From NCBI GenBank assembly GCA_948788915.1, contig CAQFOZ010000039.1, positions 1-22,264 of the forward strand: a DNA stretch of 22,264 bases, in the 5' to 3' direction. This DNA is from an uncultured Muribaculaceae bacterium. Lineage in GTDB: Bacteria > Bacteroidota > Bacteroidia > Bacteroidales > Muribaculaceae. Both the position numbers and the translations under genes were made by a program. Positions 9,630-17,427 of the stretch are shown piece by piece. The notes below the pieces were generated by a model, which was not told the DNA's origin, did not search any database, and was given only the letters and a program-made list of their open reading frames with translations. How positions within the stretch are numbered: the stretch's first letter is position 1; the number at the start of each line of letters is the position of its first letter.

Positions 9630-10162
9630 ACACTACCCCCCCTGCCTCTTCCGCGTGCCCGTCTGTACCCGACGTTTAGGAATGCGACTTGTCCCCAAGT
9701 CGCGCGAGATACCTCTCTGTCTGTCTCTGGGTGATTATCCCCCCCTTGTGATTATCCTTCGCCCGACTTTGTTAGGAGGTTGGTTTGTCCCCAAACCAAC
9801 AATAAAATCACCCGCCGCGACCGTGCAATCCGTGAGACATCCGCTCCCATCCGCGCCTTTTACGAAAAATGCCGGCATTTTCGTAAACAGTGATTCATCG
9901 TCCCCGCAAGAATAAAAAATCCGCGCCCCATCCGTTCTTTTCCGCGCCCTCTACAAGCGCCTCAATGCGCTTGGCATCCGCGATTCTTGTTAATTCTACG
10001 CATCTCAGCAAATATGCATTATTTGTTATTCATTTTAACATTTTATTCTATCCCTTTACAGTTGGAAGCAGCCTCCTCTGCGCATTAGGATTGTACCCGA
10101 CGCTTAGGAATGCGACTTGTCCCCAAGTCGCGCAATATACACTGATGCATTATTCCCGATTC
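9630..10162 (+). repeat. Hairpin array A (H1-H2-H3-H4, then H1)
   Basis: Non-coding GC-rich stretch after the signal peptidase gene, made of palindromic modules. H1 at 9684-9703 is GCGACTTG-TCCC-CAAGTCGC. H2 at 9779-9800 is GTTGGTTTG-TCCC-CAAACCAAC. H3 at 9861-9885 is a near-perfect palindrome around ATGCCGGCAT. H4 at 9954-9973 is CAAGCGC-CTCAAT-GCGCTTG. A second H1 is at 10112-10131. Each H1 is preceded by a phrase like CCGACGTTTAGGAAT. The last H1 runs into leader DNA (GCAATATACACTGATGCATT) that recurs at 12260 and, with one change, at 17582. The open frames here are read-through of the repeat and are not genes. The modules recur at arrays B to E. Confidence 0.85.
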
Positions 10163-10264
10163 AGTGTAGAATTATGGTAGCCTCCGCTTCCACAAAATAA
10201 AACCGGGTGAAACTGTCTATTATTTAATAAAAACATAATTTTTTCAAATATTTTGACACAAATA

Positions 10265-10296
10265 TTTGAAAAAATAAAAATATTAATTTATATTCG
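10265..10296 (+). promoter_or_regulatory. Bacteroidales-type promoter for NVEALA peptide 1
   Basis: A -33 element TTTG at 10265-10268 and a -7 element TATATTCG at 10289-10296 (one mismatch to TAnnTTTG) are separated by 20 nt, 29 nt before the peptide ATG. The surrounding AT-rich DNA is similar to that upstream of peptide 3. Confidence 0.65.
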
Positions 10297-10325
10297 CCAT
10301 TATTCATTAATTTAGTTAATCTTTT

Positions 10326-10580
10326 ATGAAAACAAAAAGATTTTACATTATCGGTGCTGTATTATTGGCTGTCTTGGGAACATTTCTTTACCAAAATCAT
10401 GAGAGTGTTAAAAAGTCTGATTTGGCATTCGAGAATATTGAGGCATTATCGGGAGATGAGAATATCTGGGCTCAATTTTGTAATGATTTGTGTACAGACA
10501 GCCCTGGTAATGTGTGTTCTAACACAACAGCAACCGGGGTTACAATTAACTGCATGGACATGAAAAAACAGTCTGAATAA
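10326..10580 (+). CDS. NVEALA-type small secreted peptide 1
   Basis: 84 residues. A basic start (MKTKRF) and a hydrophobic segment (about 7-22) form a signal-like leader. Residues 36-43, ENIEALSG, match the NVEALA family signature (Bacteroidales peptides of about 70-100 residues). The C-terminal core from about 44 is polar and has four cysteines (52, 56, 64, 76), suggesting disulfides after export. The leader is nearly identical to that of peptide 3 (36 of the first 43 residues) while the core differs. A propeller lipoprotein gene follows 151 nt downstream. By analogy with other leader-plus-core peptides, cleavage near the EALSG end is possible, but no cleavage site is proven. The biological role of NVEALA proteins is not established. 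Confidence 0.85.
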   Translation: MKTKRFYIIGAVLLAVLGTFLYQNHESVKKSDLAFENIEALSGDENIWAQFCNDLCTDSPGNVCSNTTATGVTINCMDMKKQSE

Positions 10581-10731
10581 TAATATCGCAATAACAGAGT
10601 TTGATCGGTCAATATCCCCATATAGACAGTATAATTCAATACAAAATAAGTAAGTATAAAAGATTTAAATACACTTATTATCGTTTAAATTTGGACACTT
10701 ACTAATTTTAGTTATCTTAAAATCTTATAAA
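10581..10731 (+). other. Peptide 1 - propeller 1 spacer with AT-rich hairpin
   Basis: No gene seen. At 10645-10679 AATAAGT pairs with ACTTATT, and the inner GTAT pairs with ATAC, forming an AT-rich hairpin with one bulge. It could attenuate read-through from the peptide into the lipoprotein gene. The left arm and loop (AAGTAAGTATAAAAGATT, 10648-10665) recur exactly at 21696-21713. No clear promoter was found before the lipoprotein ATG. In the other two peptide-lipoprotein pairs the genes touch or overlap, so this spacer is the exception. Confidence 0.4.
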
Positions 10732-11820
10732 ATGGAGAATAATTTAATTCAATCTAATAAATTGAAGTGTATTACTATTATAATCTGCATCGTGGCTATA
10801 TCGTTTACTCGATGCACTACTAATGATAAAATACAAAACTACAGATCCGATTTCTCTGAGCAGGACTTCAAGATTCATGAACTTCATCTTAAGGATGCAG
10901 ACTCTTTAAGTACAGGAGATCTTCTCTTCAGACGTCCTAAGATTATTCAGGTAATAAATGACAGTATATTAGCGATTGCAGATACAAGAAATAAAAATCT
11001 TGTCGCACTTCTGAATCATTATTCAAATAAAGGTAAAGTCCTTACGATACAAGGGAAAGGTCCCACCGAATTAAGCGAAGTCACCACCATGTTGGTGCGT
11101 GACAGTTTACTTACACTGTCAGGATTGAATGACGGGAAAATATTGCATGTCGGAATAAATGCCGACTCATTAAGTGGTGAATCATATACCTCATATCATG
11201 TTCCTTTTCAGCCTCTACGGTCATTAATGATAAATGATTCTGTATGTTTTGCTCTGTCCCAGCCTTTTTCCGGACATCGTTTCAGCGTATACAATGTTAA
11301 AGATTCCACAACGAATCATTTCGATAGTTTTCCGCTTGACAGTGTTGATCTGGAATTAAAACCTGATAATGTTTTTATTCAGGCAGATATGGGAATAAGC
11401 CCTGATTCTGATTATATTGTCCTGGCAAATCGATCCTGGCCAATAATTGAAATAATTAACATAAGGGAGAACAAAATCAATCGTTTGACCGGACCTGCAA
11501 AAATTGACGGTAAAGTTAAAAGGGTTGATTACGGAAACTCATATACTTATTCCCAGACTCCGGGATGGGATGTGTGGAACGGCCTGACGGTTGGCGATAA
11601 ATATATATATGTTGGCTACAGCGGATATCGATGCGAACCTAATCAGAAGTACGACAATCCTGGGATTTCAAAAATATATTCGTTTTCAATGACCGGAGAA
11701 CCTGAAAAGATATTCGTCCTTGATTCTCCAATAGAAACATTTACTATTGATGAAAAAAACGGATATATTTATGTTGTTCGGAACAATCCTGATCCATCTA
11801 TATTTAAATATAAACTTTAA
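10732..11820 (+). CDS. 6-bladed beta-propeller lipoprotein 1 (BF3164-like)
   Basis: 362 residues. After the hydrophobic segment (about 12-26) the likely lipid cysteine is Cys28 in SFTRC; an Arg just before the Cys is a poor lipobox, so anchoring is less certain than in its relatives. The body has the repeated beta-strand pattern of TolB/NHL-like propellers. The family's GKGPTEL motif lies at about 108-114 (IQGKGPTELSEV). Later blades show strings such as GDKYIYVGYSGYR, and the protein ends with a closing-strand pattern, EKIFVLDSPIETFTIDEKNG then YIYVV. Such proteins are widespread in Bacteroidales beside NVEALA peptides; their ligand is unknown. It is probably co-transcribed with peptide 1 and is the first of four diverged homologues in this window. 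Confidence 0.85.
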   Translation: MENNLIQSNKLKCITIIICIVAISFTRCTTNDKIQNYRSDFSEQDFKIHELHLKDADSLSTGDLLFRRPKIIQVINDSILAIADTRNKNLVALLNHYSNKGKVLTIQGKGPTELSEVTTMLVRDSLLTLSGLNDGKILHVGINADSLSGESYTSYHVPFQPLRSLMINDSVCFALSQPFSGHRFSVYNVKDSTTNHFDSFPLDSVDLELKPDNVFIQADMGISPDSDYIVLANRSWPIIEIINIRENKINRLTGPAKIDGKVKRVDYGNSYTYSQTPGWDVWNGLTVGDKYIYVGYSGYRCEPNQKYDNPGISKIYSFSMTGEPEKIFVLDSPIETFTIDEKNGYIYVVRNNPDPSIFKYKL

Positions 11821-11829
11821 ACACTCTCT

Positions 11830-12335
11830 TTACGCATCTCTGCCCGTACCCAACGGGTGAGGAGCTGCCTCCTCTGCGTGTCAGCCCTTTACCCGACGTT
11901 TAGGAATGCGACTTGTCCCCAAGTCGCGCAGAAACCTCCTTTCTGTCTGTCTCCGGGTGATTATCCTTCGCCCGACTTTGTTAGGAGGTTGGTTTGTCCC
12001 CAAACCAACAATAAAATCACCCACTGCGACTGTGCAATCCGTGAGACATCCGCTCCCATCCGCGCCTTTACGAAAAATGCCGGCATTTTTCGTAAACAGT
12101 GATTCATCGTCCCCGCAAGAATAAAAAATCCGCGCTCCATCCGTTCTTTTCCGCGCCCTCTACAAGCGCCTCAATGCGCTTGACATCCGCGATTCTTGTA
12201 TTCAAATCCCGTGTCCGTCTTTACCCGACGTTTGGGAATGCGACTTGTCCCCAAGTCGCGCAATATACACTGATGCATTATTCCCGATTCAATAAAGAAT
12301 TGTAGTAGCCTCCACCTCAAAAACCGGCTGTAACC
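11830..12335 (+). repeat. Hairpin array B (H1-H2-H3-H4, H1) plus orphan leader DNA
   Basis: Second full array, closely matching array A. It starts with GGAG-CTGC-CTCC, then H1 11908-11927, H2 11988-12009, H3 12067-12096 (a perfect 30-nt palindrome TTTACGAAAAATGCC / GGCATTTTTCGTAAA), H4 12163-12182, and H1 12240-12259. After the last H1 it repeats the 5' leader DNA found upstream of peptides 1 and 3 (GCAATATACACTGATGCATT, then a CCTCC phrase near 12310), but no peptide gene follows. The similarity fades after about 12335. Confidence 0.85.
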
Positions 12336-12396
12336 GAGCTTTCCTTAAATTAAATCCATCCCAACTCATAAAACTGTTAAAAATTTTGTAACTTTA

Positions 12397-12429
12397 AGAA
12401 ACAGTTTAAATTAAATTTAAACTGTTTCT
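12397..12429. repeat. 33-nt perfect palindrome (AGAAACAGTTTAAATT arms)
   Basis: AGAAACAGTTTAAATT - A - AATTTAAACTGTTTCT is perfectly self-complementary with a one-base centre. A similar pair of arms lies at 21191-21239, and a single arm (AAGAAACTGTTTAAATTT) at 15548-15565. In the stretch 12336-12500 this is the only clear structure; no promoter or gene start for the broken gene downstream is recognised. Confidence 0.7.
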
Positions 12430-12500
12430 AAGGTATATATACAGGCGTTATGCTATAGGATTAATCTATCTGAGTAACCTGTAAAATGAGTTCATAAAAC

Positions 12501-13951
12501 TTGGCGTTTGAATTAAAGAGGTTGATGAAAAGAAAGATATGCTTTGACAGAATCTGTCTGATACAGGTTATTCTGTTTGCACTTGTTGCGTTCGGAATAG
12601 TGGAGTGTCTGTTGGGTTGGGAACAGCTCCTTGGCTTGAAAAAGAGCGGCCATTCGTTCTATCCTGTTACGGGTACATTTTACAATCCCGGTCCATATTG
12701 TGGGTTTCTGGCGGTGATCATACCCATGGCATTGGACTCTGTTCTTGAAAAGCGCAATCCTGCGCTTTATTGGTTATCTTGCGCTTATCTGCTGATTTCA
12801 ATCCCGCTGTTGCCGGCACTTATGGGGCGCACCGGCTGGATTGCCGCTTTGTTCGGGAGCCTGTATGTTGTCTGTGCATTGAAAAGAATCCCCTGCGTTA
12901 CCTTTAAACACATTGTCCTGTCGGCAATAGGATTCATACTCCTGGCCGGAATCTTTGTTTACATCAAGCCCTCCTCTGCGTTGGGACGCCTTTTAATCTG
13001 GCGGAATGGCTTGACCGCCTTTAAGAATAATTTTTTATCCGGAGCAGGATGGGATAACGTCGCCGGAGAACTGGGTACGGCTCAGGAAGAATATTTTACG
13101 ACACACACACAGACAGTGTTTTTGCGTCTGTTGCCGGCTCTCCCGAATATGCCTTCAACGAATTCCTGCAGATTGGAATCGCATTCGGTGTCCTTGGGCT
13201 GCTTGCGTTTATATTGATACTTGTTGCGGCTATAATAAACTCGTTCAAAGGTAAAGAATATGGAGTGACAGGCTCCCTGATGGCGTTTGTCACCGTATGT
13301 CTGTCCTCATATCCGCTCCAGTTCCCCGAATTTATCATGACAGTTGCTGCGCTTGTTATTATAGCCTTTGTCTCCAATGACAGGATCAGTAAGATGCTTT
13401 CTTTTTCTATGGGAACAGCGTTATTGTTCCTTGCGGTTTATTCATGCGCGTCTCTTGTTGAGAGGAAAAGGAAATCAGAAGATTGGAACTATCTGCAATA
13501 TGCGTATAGATATTCTGTTAATGAAAAGGATGTTGAATTTCTTGATTCAATAGCTTCTGAACAGCCGTGGAACAACAGGCTCCTTTTTGACTATGGGAAA
13601 AACTTGCGGAACAGTGGTTCCTATGAAAAATCCAATTCCGTGTTGTCTCAGGGGTTGAGACAAAGCTCGGATCCGATGTTTCTTAACTTGATAGGCCGCA
13701 ATTATCAGGACATGGGCAATCTCCGAAAAGCAGAGGAATTTTACCTTAGATCTGCAAACAGATTGCCCGGAAGGCTATATCCATATTATCTGTTGGCGCG
13801 AATGTATGCTGACTCGGCGAGCCATGATCCAATAAAGTTCAAACGGGCATATCGGACAGCAATGCAACTGGAACCTAAAATTGACTCACCCGCAATACAG
13901 GAAATGAAACGTGACCTGAAAAGATGGAACGACAGCATCTCTGGTTATTAG
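12501..13951 (+). pseudogene. Broken O-antigen ligase-like membrane protein with C-terminal TPR
   Basis: Two frames make one protein. The first (12501-13217; TTG start, in-frame ATG at 12525) holds hydrophobic segments with GTFYNPGPYCGFLAVIIPMAL, LMGRTGWIAALFGSLYV and GRLLIWRNGLTAFKNNFLSG, which are O-antigen ligase/polymerase (Wzy_C-like) motifs. After residue ~205 it turns to nonsense. The real continuation, VFASVAGSPEYAFNEFLQIG, is in another frame from about 13119 and runs to 13951, ending in a soluble TPR region (SNSVLSQGLRQSSDPMFLNL, then AEEFYLRSANRLP). The shift fits a 1-nt loss or a 2-nt gain near 13101-13123, where an (AC)5 run and a T5 run sit. The N terminus also seems short: an in-frame TAA at 12495 precedes it, and first membrane segments of relatives appear to be missing. 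A sequencing error is possible for the shift but not for the truncated start. Confidence 0.8.
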
Positions 13952-13993
13952 CAGATTTCTCCAAATTCTAATATTGCACCGGAGTATATAATA

Positions 13994-15075
13994 TTAATCC
14001 GGAAGATTATACTTCATGATTACAGGTTCATCACGTTCTTCGATAGTATATAGAATACGGTTTGCGTAATCTATATCGAAAGCCTCGATATCATGACTGA
14101 AATTGTAGCTCCTGAGGGGTTTGCCTGAATAATCAAACTCAAGAATTCGGTTAATCTTTTTTTCAAAATCCTCGTCCTTCTCTACTTTAGTCCCGATATA
14201 CCCCACTGCAAAAGTCTTGGGACCTGCCGATAGACAGCTATAATAAAACCACATAGGATCTTGTTGATAATACTTCCCATTAGGAATTTTCGTTCGACAA
14301 TCCTTGAGTCGATATAGTCGGGTCCCCGTAGTATTTTTGAGGTGCTGTCTGTTAGATTGATGATTTCTATAAAATTCCATGTTTTGGTTGATATGACTAC
14401 ACAATCATTCTCGAAAGAATATGCTATATCGCTTTGAAACATGGCGTTATTAGCTTTTATAGAATCAGGCATTTCAACAATTGGAAACGACCCTAAACTA
14501 ATTAAAGTTGAATCATTACAACCCGTTATCAACGCTCGTGCATTTTTATAATATGTTGGGAGTATAGCAACTTTACCGAGTTTGCAAGAAACACCGGCAA
14601 GGGCATCTACTGGAAGCGTAAATTCATGATTTGTCATAGCTACATTGTCATTATCGCTCCATTTGACGGTCATCACTTTTTTATCACTGCTTCCAACAAG
14701 CGTTAAATCCCCATCTGGTGTGACGGACATTGTGGCTACTCTAAGCATTTCTTGTGGCCCTTTCCCTGTTACGACTGCGGTTTGGCTTTTACCGCTTTTT
14801 AGGTTATATAAAACAACCTGCTCAGGTGTACGGATTAATTTTACTGCAATAATGGAATCGTTTACAACTTTAATAGACGCGGCATTTCCAAAAGCGACAT
14901 CATCACTGACCAGCTTGCCGGAGAGTTGGTCAATTTCAATTTCCTCAAAGTCATTAATGTTTATTACGATTATGCCTTTTTCGCCAACGGCACTATTGTG
15001 ATTACACGAGTTTACAAACGGCATTAACAATATAAGCAGAAATGCACTAATTTGTCCAAGGCACCATTTCATCAC
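13994..15075 (-). pseudogene. 6-bladed beta-propeller lipoprotein 2, frameshifted
   Basis: Read leftward. It starts with GTG (15073-15075) or ATG (15070-15072). Lipobox Cys is in FVNSC (residue 23 from the ATG), and the family motif is TGKGPQEMLRV. The frame is good to IVERKF near 14291, then shifts; the true continuation IPNGKYYQQDPMWFYYSCLS and the closing blade ending YNLPD* lie in another frame to 13994. Adding one A to the A4 run at 14287-14290 (T4 on the + strand) would restore IVERKIPNGKYY, so a 1-nt deletion is the simplest explanation. The start overlaps the end of peptide 2 by about 26 nt, so the two are translationally coupled. Only 42 nt separate it from the converging O-antigen ligase pseudogene. 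Truncated product would lack the last two blades or so. Confidence 0.82.
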
Positions 15076-15307
15076 AGTTTATTTTTATGCCAGATGATGT
15101 AGTAAGAATGCAAACAAATCCGTTTCTATTCTTGCAATGAGTGCTACGTAATTTTTTTATTGCGGCACCTTCACTGTCTGAAAGCGCCTCAATATTTGCA
15201 AGTTGGAGTTCAGATACTTTTGCTTGATTGTTAAAACTAACTAAAGCATATGTTCCAATTGAGAACACAAGTGCAAACGTAATAAAACCAAGAAATTTTT
15301 TCTTCAT
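15047..15307 (-). CDS. NVEALA-type small secreted peptide 2
   Basis: 86 residues from the ATG at 15305-15307 (MKKKFLGF); an upstream in-frame start would add six residues with no basic n-region and is less likely. It has a hydrophobic segment (about 5-25), ANIEALSDSE (37-46) as the family signature, and a core with three cysteines (58, 66, 78). Core spacing resembles peptide 1: C, then G-x-V-C, then TT.SG.K/TINC, so the two cores share a Cys framework although the leader differs. The stop codon lies inside the 5' end of lipoprotein gene 2. It has its own consensus promoter upstream, so the peptide should still be expressed although its partner lipoprotein is frameshifted. Confidence 0.83.
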   Translation of the reverse strand: MKKKFLGFITFALVFSIGTYALVSFNNQAKVSELQLANIEALSDSEGAAIKKLRSTHCKNRNGFVCILTTSSGIKINCDEMVPWTN

Positions 15308-15330
15308 AAAACACATGTAATACATAATTT

Positions 15331-15353
15331 AACAAAAAAACTGTTTTTTTGTT
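15331..15353 (-). other. AT hairpin in the 5' leader of peptide 2
   Basis: AACAAAAAAA - CTG - TTTTTTTGTT is a perfect 10-bp inverted repeat between the promoter and the peptide 2 start codon. It is A:T rich and therefore weak. It could affect translation or mRNA stability, or simply reflect base composition. Confidence 0.35.
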
Positions 15354-15371
15354 AGATTTATTCAGTATGCG

Positions 15372-15402
15372 CAAATGTAACATTATGATTAGTATTGCCA
15401 AA
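15372..15402 (-). promoter_or_regulatory. Bacteroidales-type promoter for peptide 2
   Basis: On the minus strand, a -33 TTTG (15399-15402) is followed by 19 nt and a perfect -7 TACATTTG (15372-15379), about 65 nt upstream of the peptide 2 ATG. Confidence 0.75.
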
Positions 15403-15419
15403 ACAATCGTGATAATTTT

Positions 15420-15474
15420 AAAAAAAAACTTATTCTTCTATCAAAAGAAATTTTTTTTGATGGGAAGAATAAGT
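15420..15474 (-). terminator. Strong minus-strand intrinsic terminator
   Basis: Arms ACTTATTCTTC-TATCAAAA (15428-15446) and TTTTGATGGGAAGAATAAGT (15455-15474) pair along about 18 bp with a small mismatch. On the minus strand the hairpin is followed by a run of nine T (A run at 15420-15428). It would stop leftward transcription just before the peptide 2 promoter. The nearest upstream minus-strand gene is lipoprotein 3, which ends about 760 nt away across array C. Confidence 0.7.
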
Positions 15475-15524
15475 TATATATAATTCGCTTTGTGCGCCGC
15501 GAGATTTCATTTAGAGGAGTGTTT

Positions 15525-16170
15525 GGATTTAACACGAATTATAATTTAAGAAACTGTTTAAATTTATTTTCGAGGAATTTTGAGGTTCTTTTCACCCATC
15601 AGTAGAGATTTTTCAGGGATTTATGAGAGTTCGGTAAGTCGCGGTTTCTTGCGGATACTGCCAGCCTCTGCCCGTACCCGACATCAAAAAGGTGGTTTGT
15701 GGAGCTATCACCTCCGCGCGTTAGCCCCGTACCCGACAGTTAGGAATGCGACTTGTCCCCAAGTAGCGCGAGATACCTCTCTGTCTGTCTCTGGGTGATT
15801 ATCCCCCCCCTTGTGATTATCCTTCGCCCGACTTTGTTAGGAGGTTGGTTTGTCCCCAAACCAACAATAAAATCACCCACTGCGACCGTGCAATCCGTGT
15901 GACATCCGCTCTCATCCGCTCCTTTACGAAAAAAAGTTTTTTTCGTAAACCGAGATTCATCGTCCTTACCGGAATAAAAAATCCGCGCCTCCATCCGTCC
16001 CTTTCCGTGTCTCCGTCAAGCGCAACACTGCGCTTGACATCCGCGATTCTTGTCTTCAAATCTCGGATCCCTCTGTACCGGACAGTTAGGATTGCGACTT
16101 GTCCTCAAGTCGCACAAGATTTTGAAACCCCACTTTCTAATGTCTTCTTAAACTAAATTCGTGTTAATCC
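15525..16170. repeat. Hairpin array C, flanked by inverted repeats
   Basis: Array core 15660-16113: H1 15748-15767 (right arm has one mismatch, AAGTAGC), H2 15844-15865, H3 15923-15949 (TTTACGAAAAAAA - G - TTTTTTTCGTAAA), H4 16017-16036 (CAAGCGC-AACACT-GCGCTTG), H1 16094-16113 (loop TCCT). The whole is bounded by inverted copies of GGATTTAACACGAATT (15525-15540) and AATTCGTGTTAATCC (16156-16170), differing by one T. An AAGAAACTGTTTAAATTT arm lies at 15548-15565. The array reads in the same + orientation as A and B although the genes on both sides are on the minus strand. Open frames here are repeat read-through; no gene is seen. Confidence 0.82.
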
Positions 16171-16212
16171 ATCCCCGGATGTGAATGGTTGAAAATTTCT
16201 GAACACTTACTT

Positions 16213-16234
16213 ATTGTTATCTGTCGATAACAAT
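16213..16234. terminator. Hairpin after propeller lipoprotein 3
   Basis: ATTGTTATC - TGTC - GATAACAAT is a perfect 9-bp stem ending 2 nt from the stop codon of the minus-strand lipoprotein gene. No T-run follows on the minus strand, while TTT follows on the + strand. It may be a weak or bidirectional terminator, or may protect the mRNA 3' end. Confidence 0.4.
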
Positions 16235-16235
16235 T

Positions 16236-17315
16236 TTATAAATTGGTGTATTTATAAAAGATTTTATTGTCATCTTCAGGCTCTAAAACTACACCGTAAA
16301 CACAGGTGCCATCTGATGTAGATGCTATGGAATCGATTTTTTCATTGACTTCATAGCATTTTTCAATATCCCCATTCCACTTACATTTCAACAGATGATT
16401 TTGAAAATCTCCGTTGTCAAAATCTTTCTGTGTCGCACCGATATAATTAATAAACAGTCCGTCATCGAAAGACGTTGCAGCCCAATAATTCCGAAAGCTA
16501 TTCTCTGTCGGACTGAGATGATAATTGTCATTTTCTCCGCTTGCTTCAACTACAGGATGTGTTGAAAAGTACTCCTTTATCAATTTAGGACGGTCACCTG
16601 AGACATCAAAGAAAGCGAGCCAGTCATGATATAAACCCATAGCGCATAAATATTTCTTATCCGGGGAAACAATAAAATGAACTTGATAAGCCATATAGAA
16701 ATCAGGATGTGCCTCTTTGGGAATTTCTGTATCTGGGATAGCTCCGAAACCCTCTATAAGATTTCCTGAGTTATCATAGAAGGAGAAAATATGCCCGTCT
16801 CCATACAATCTGTCACCTACATACCCGGTTAAGGTACAGGAGAGAAATCCACCCGACTTATCCTTGAAATGTATTGGAGCAGAGGTATCCAGATCTGACG
16901 TAAGTTTGTTCATGCTACTCGTGTGTAGCAATTTTTTACCTTGATCGAATATGTAAACTTGGTTCTTGTTGTCAATCTGTATTAAAGAAGGCCTCAACAG
17001 TTCATCCGGACCATTGCCTCTTTTGCCAAAACGCGAAACAAGACTGTCGCCACTAATAGAGATCAAAGAATAAAGACGATCATCATAAACATCTAAAATC
17101 ATTAAGGAATCTCCGTGAATCCACAATTGCCCCGGACGTCTTATGATCGAAGAGGCGTTGGTTAATGTGGATTCTCCAATAACAGGCTTGCATTCTACAT
17201 TTTGCATATATGGAGGTAAGTTGCTGTTATGTCTGCCTTCATGAGAACAGGAAGTAAGACAAAATATGCATAACAGAACACCGAATACCTGTTTCAAATA
17301 ATTTATGAGCTTCAT
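16236..17315 (-). CDS. 6-bladed beta-propeller lipoprotein 3 (orphan)
   Basis: 359 residues. Hydrophobic segment about 9-19 and a good lipobox CLTSC with Cys23. The body shows the propeller pattern: LWIHGDSLMILDVYDDRLYS, the family motif FGKRGNGPDELLRPSLI (about 96-112), QVYIFDQGKKLLH, and FIVSPDKKYLCAMGLYHDWL, ending with CVYGVVLEPEDDNKIFYKYT. It is intact and of similar length to lipoproteins 1 and 4. Unlike them it has no NVEALA peptide directly upstream; instead a consensus promoter sits 35-66 nt before the ATG. It is likely monocistronic. Its peptide partner may have been lost, or it may act with a peptide made elsewhere in the region (inference). Confidence 0.83.
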   Translation of the reverse strand: MKLINYLKQVFGVLLCIFCLTSCSHEGRHNSNLPPYMQNVECKPVIGESTLTNASSIIRRPGQLWIHGDSLMILDVYDDRLYSLISISGDSLVSRFGKRGNGPDELLRPSLIQIDNKNQVYIFDQGKKLLHTSSMNKLTSDLDTSAPIHFKDKSGGFLSCTLTGYVGDRLYGDGHIFSFYDNSGNLIEGFGAIPDTEIPKEAHPDFYMAYQVHFIVSPDKKYLCAMGLYHDWLAFFDVSGDRPKLIKEYFSTHPVVEASGENDNYHLSPTENSFRNYWAATSFDDGLFINYIGATQKDFDNGDFQNHLLKCKWNGDIEKCYEVNEKIDSIASTSDGTCVYGVVLEPEDDNKIFYKYTNL

Positions 17316-17350
17316 ATTTAAAGTATTATTTTCATCACATTCTCTAAATC

Positions 17351-17381
17351 CAAATTTATATTATATTTGCATATATTCAAA
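17351..17381 (-). promoter_or_regulatory. Bacteroidales-type promoter for propeller lipoprotein 3
   Basis: On the minus strand, TTTG (17378-17381), 19 nt, then TAAATTTG (17351-17358), a perfect match to the -33/-7 consensus. It starts about 35 nt upstream of the ATG. On the + strand a lone TATATTTG at 17362-17369 could serve the remnant at 17428. Confidence 0.72.
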
Positions 17382-17427
17382 TATAAAATTTAAAATTTGT
17401 TTAAATTTTAGTATCTAATGTGTTAAA

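Noticed and set aside
9655..10180. Open frames of 86 and 96 codons after the signal peptidase gene
   Set aside because: They are read-through of hairpin array A; near-identical frames arise in array B, there is no start context, and the sequence is built of palindromes.
11857..12305. Open frames of 68-81 codons in array B
   Set aside because: Same repeat read-through as in array A, with frames changed by small indels between copies, which is not expected for coding DNA.
13101..13123. Confirmed phase-variable switch in the O-antigen ligase-like gene
   Set aside because: The tracts are short, and the gene also seems N-terminally truncated, so decay is at least as likely; kept only as a question in the findings.
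15740..16156. Open frames on both strands in array C
   Set aside because: They cross the H1 to H4 hairpins and have no homologous frame conserved in all arrays.
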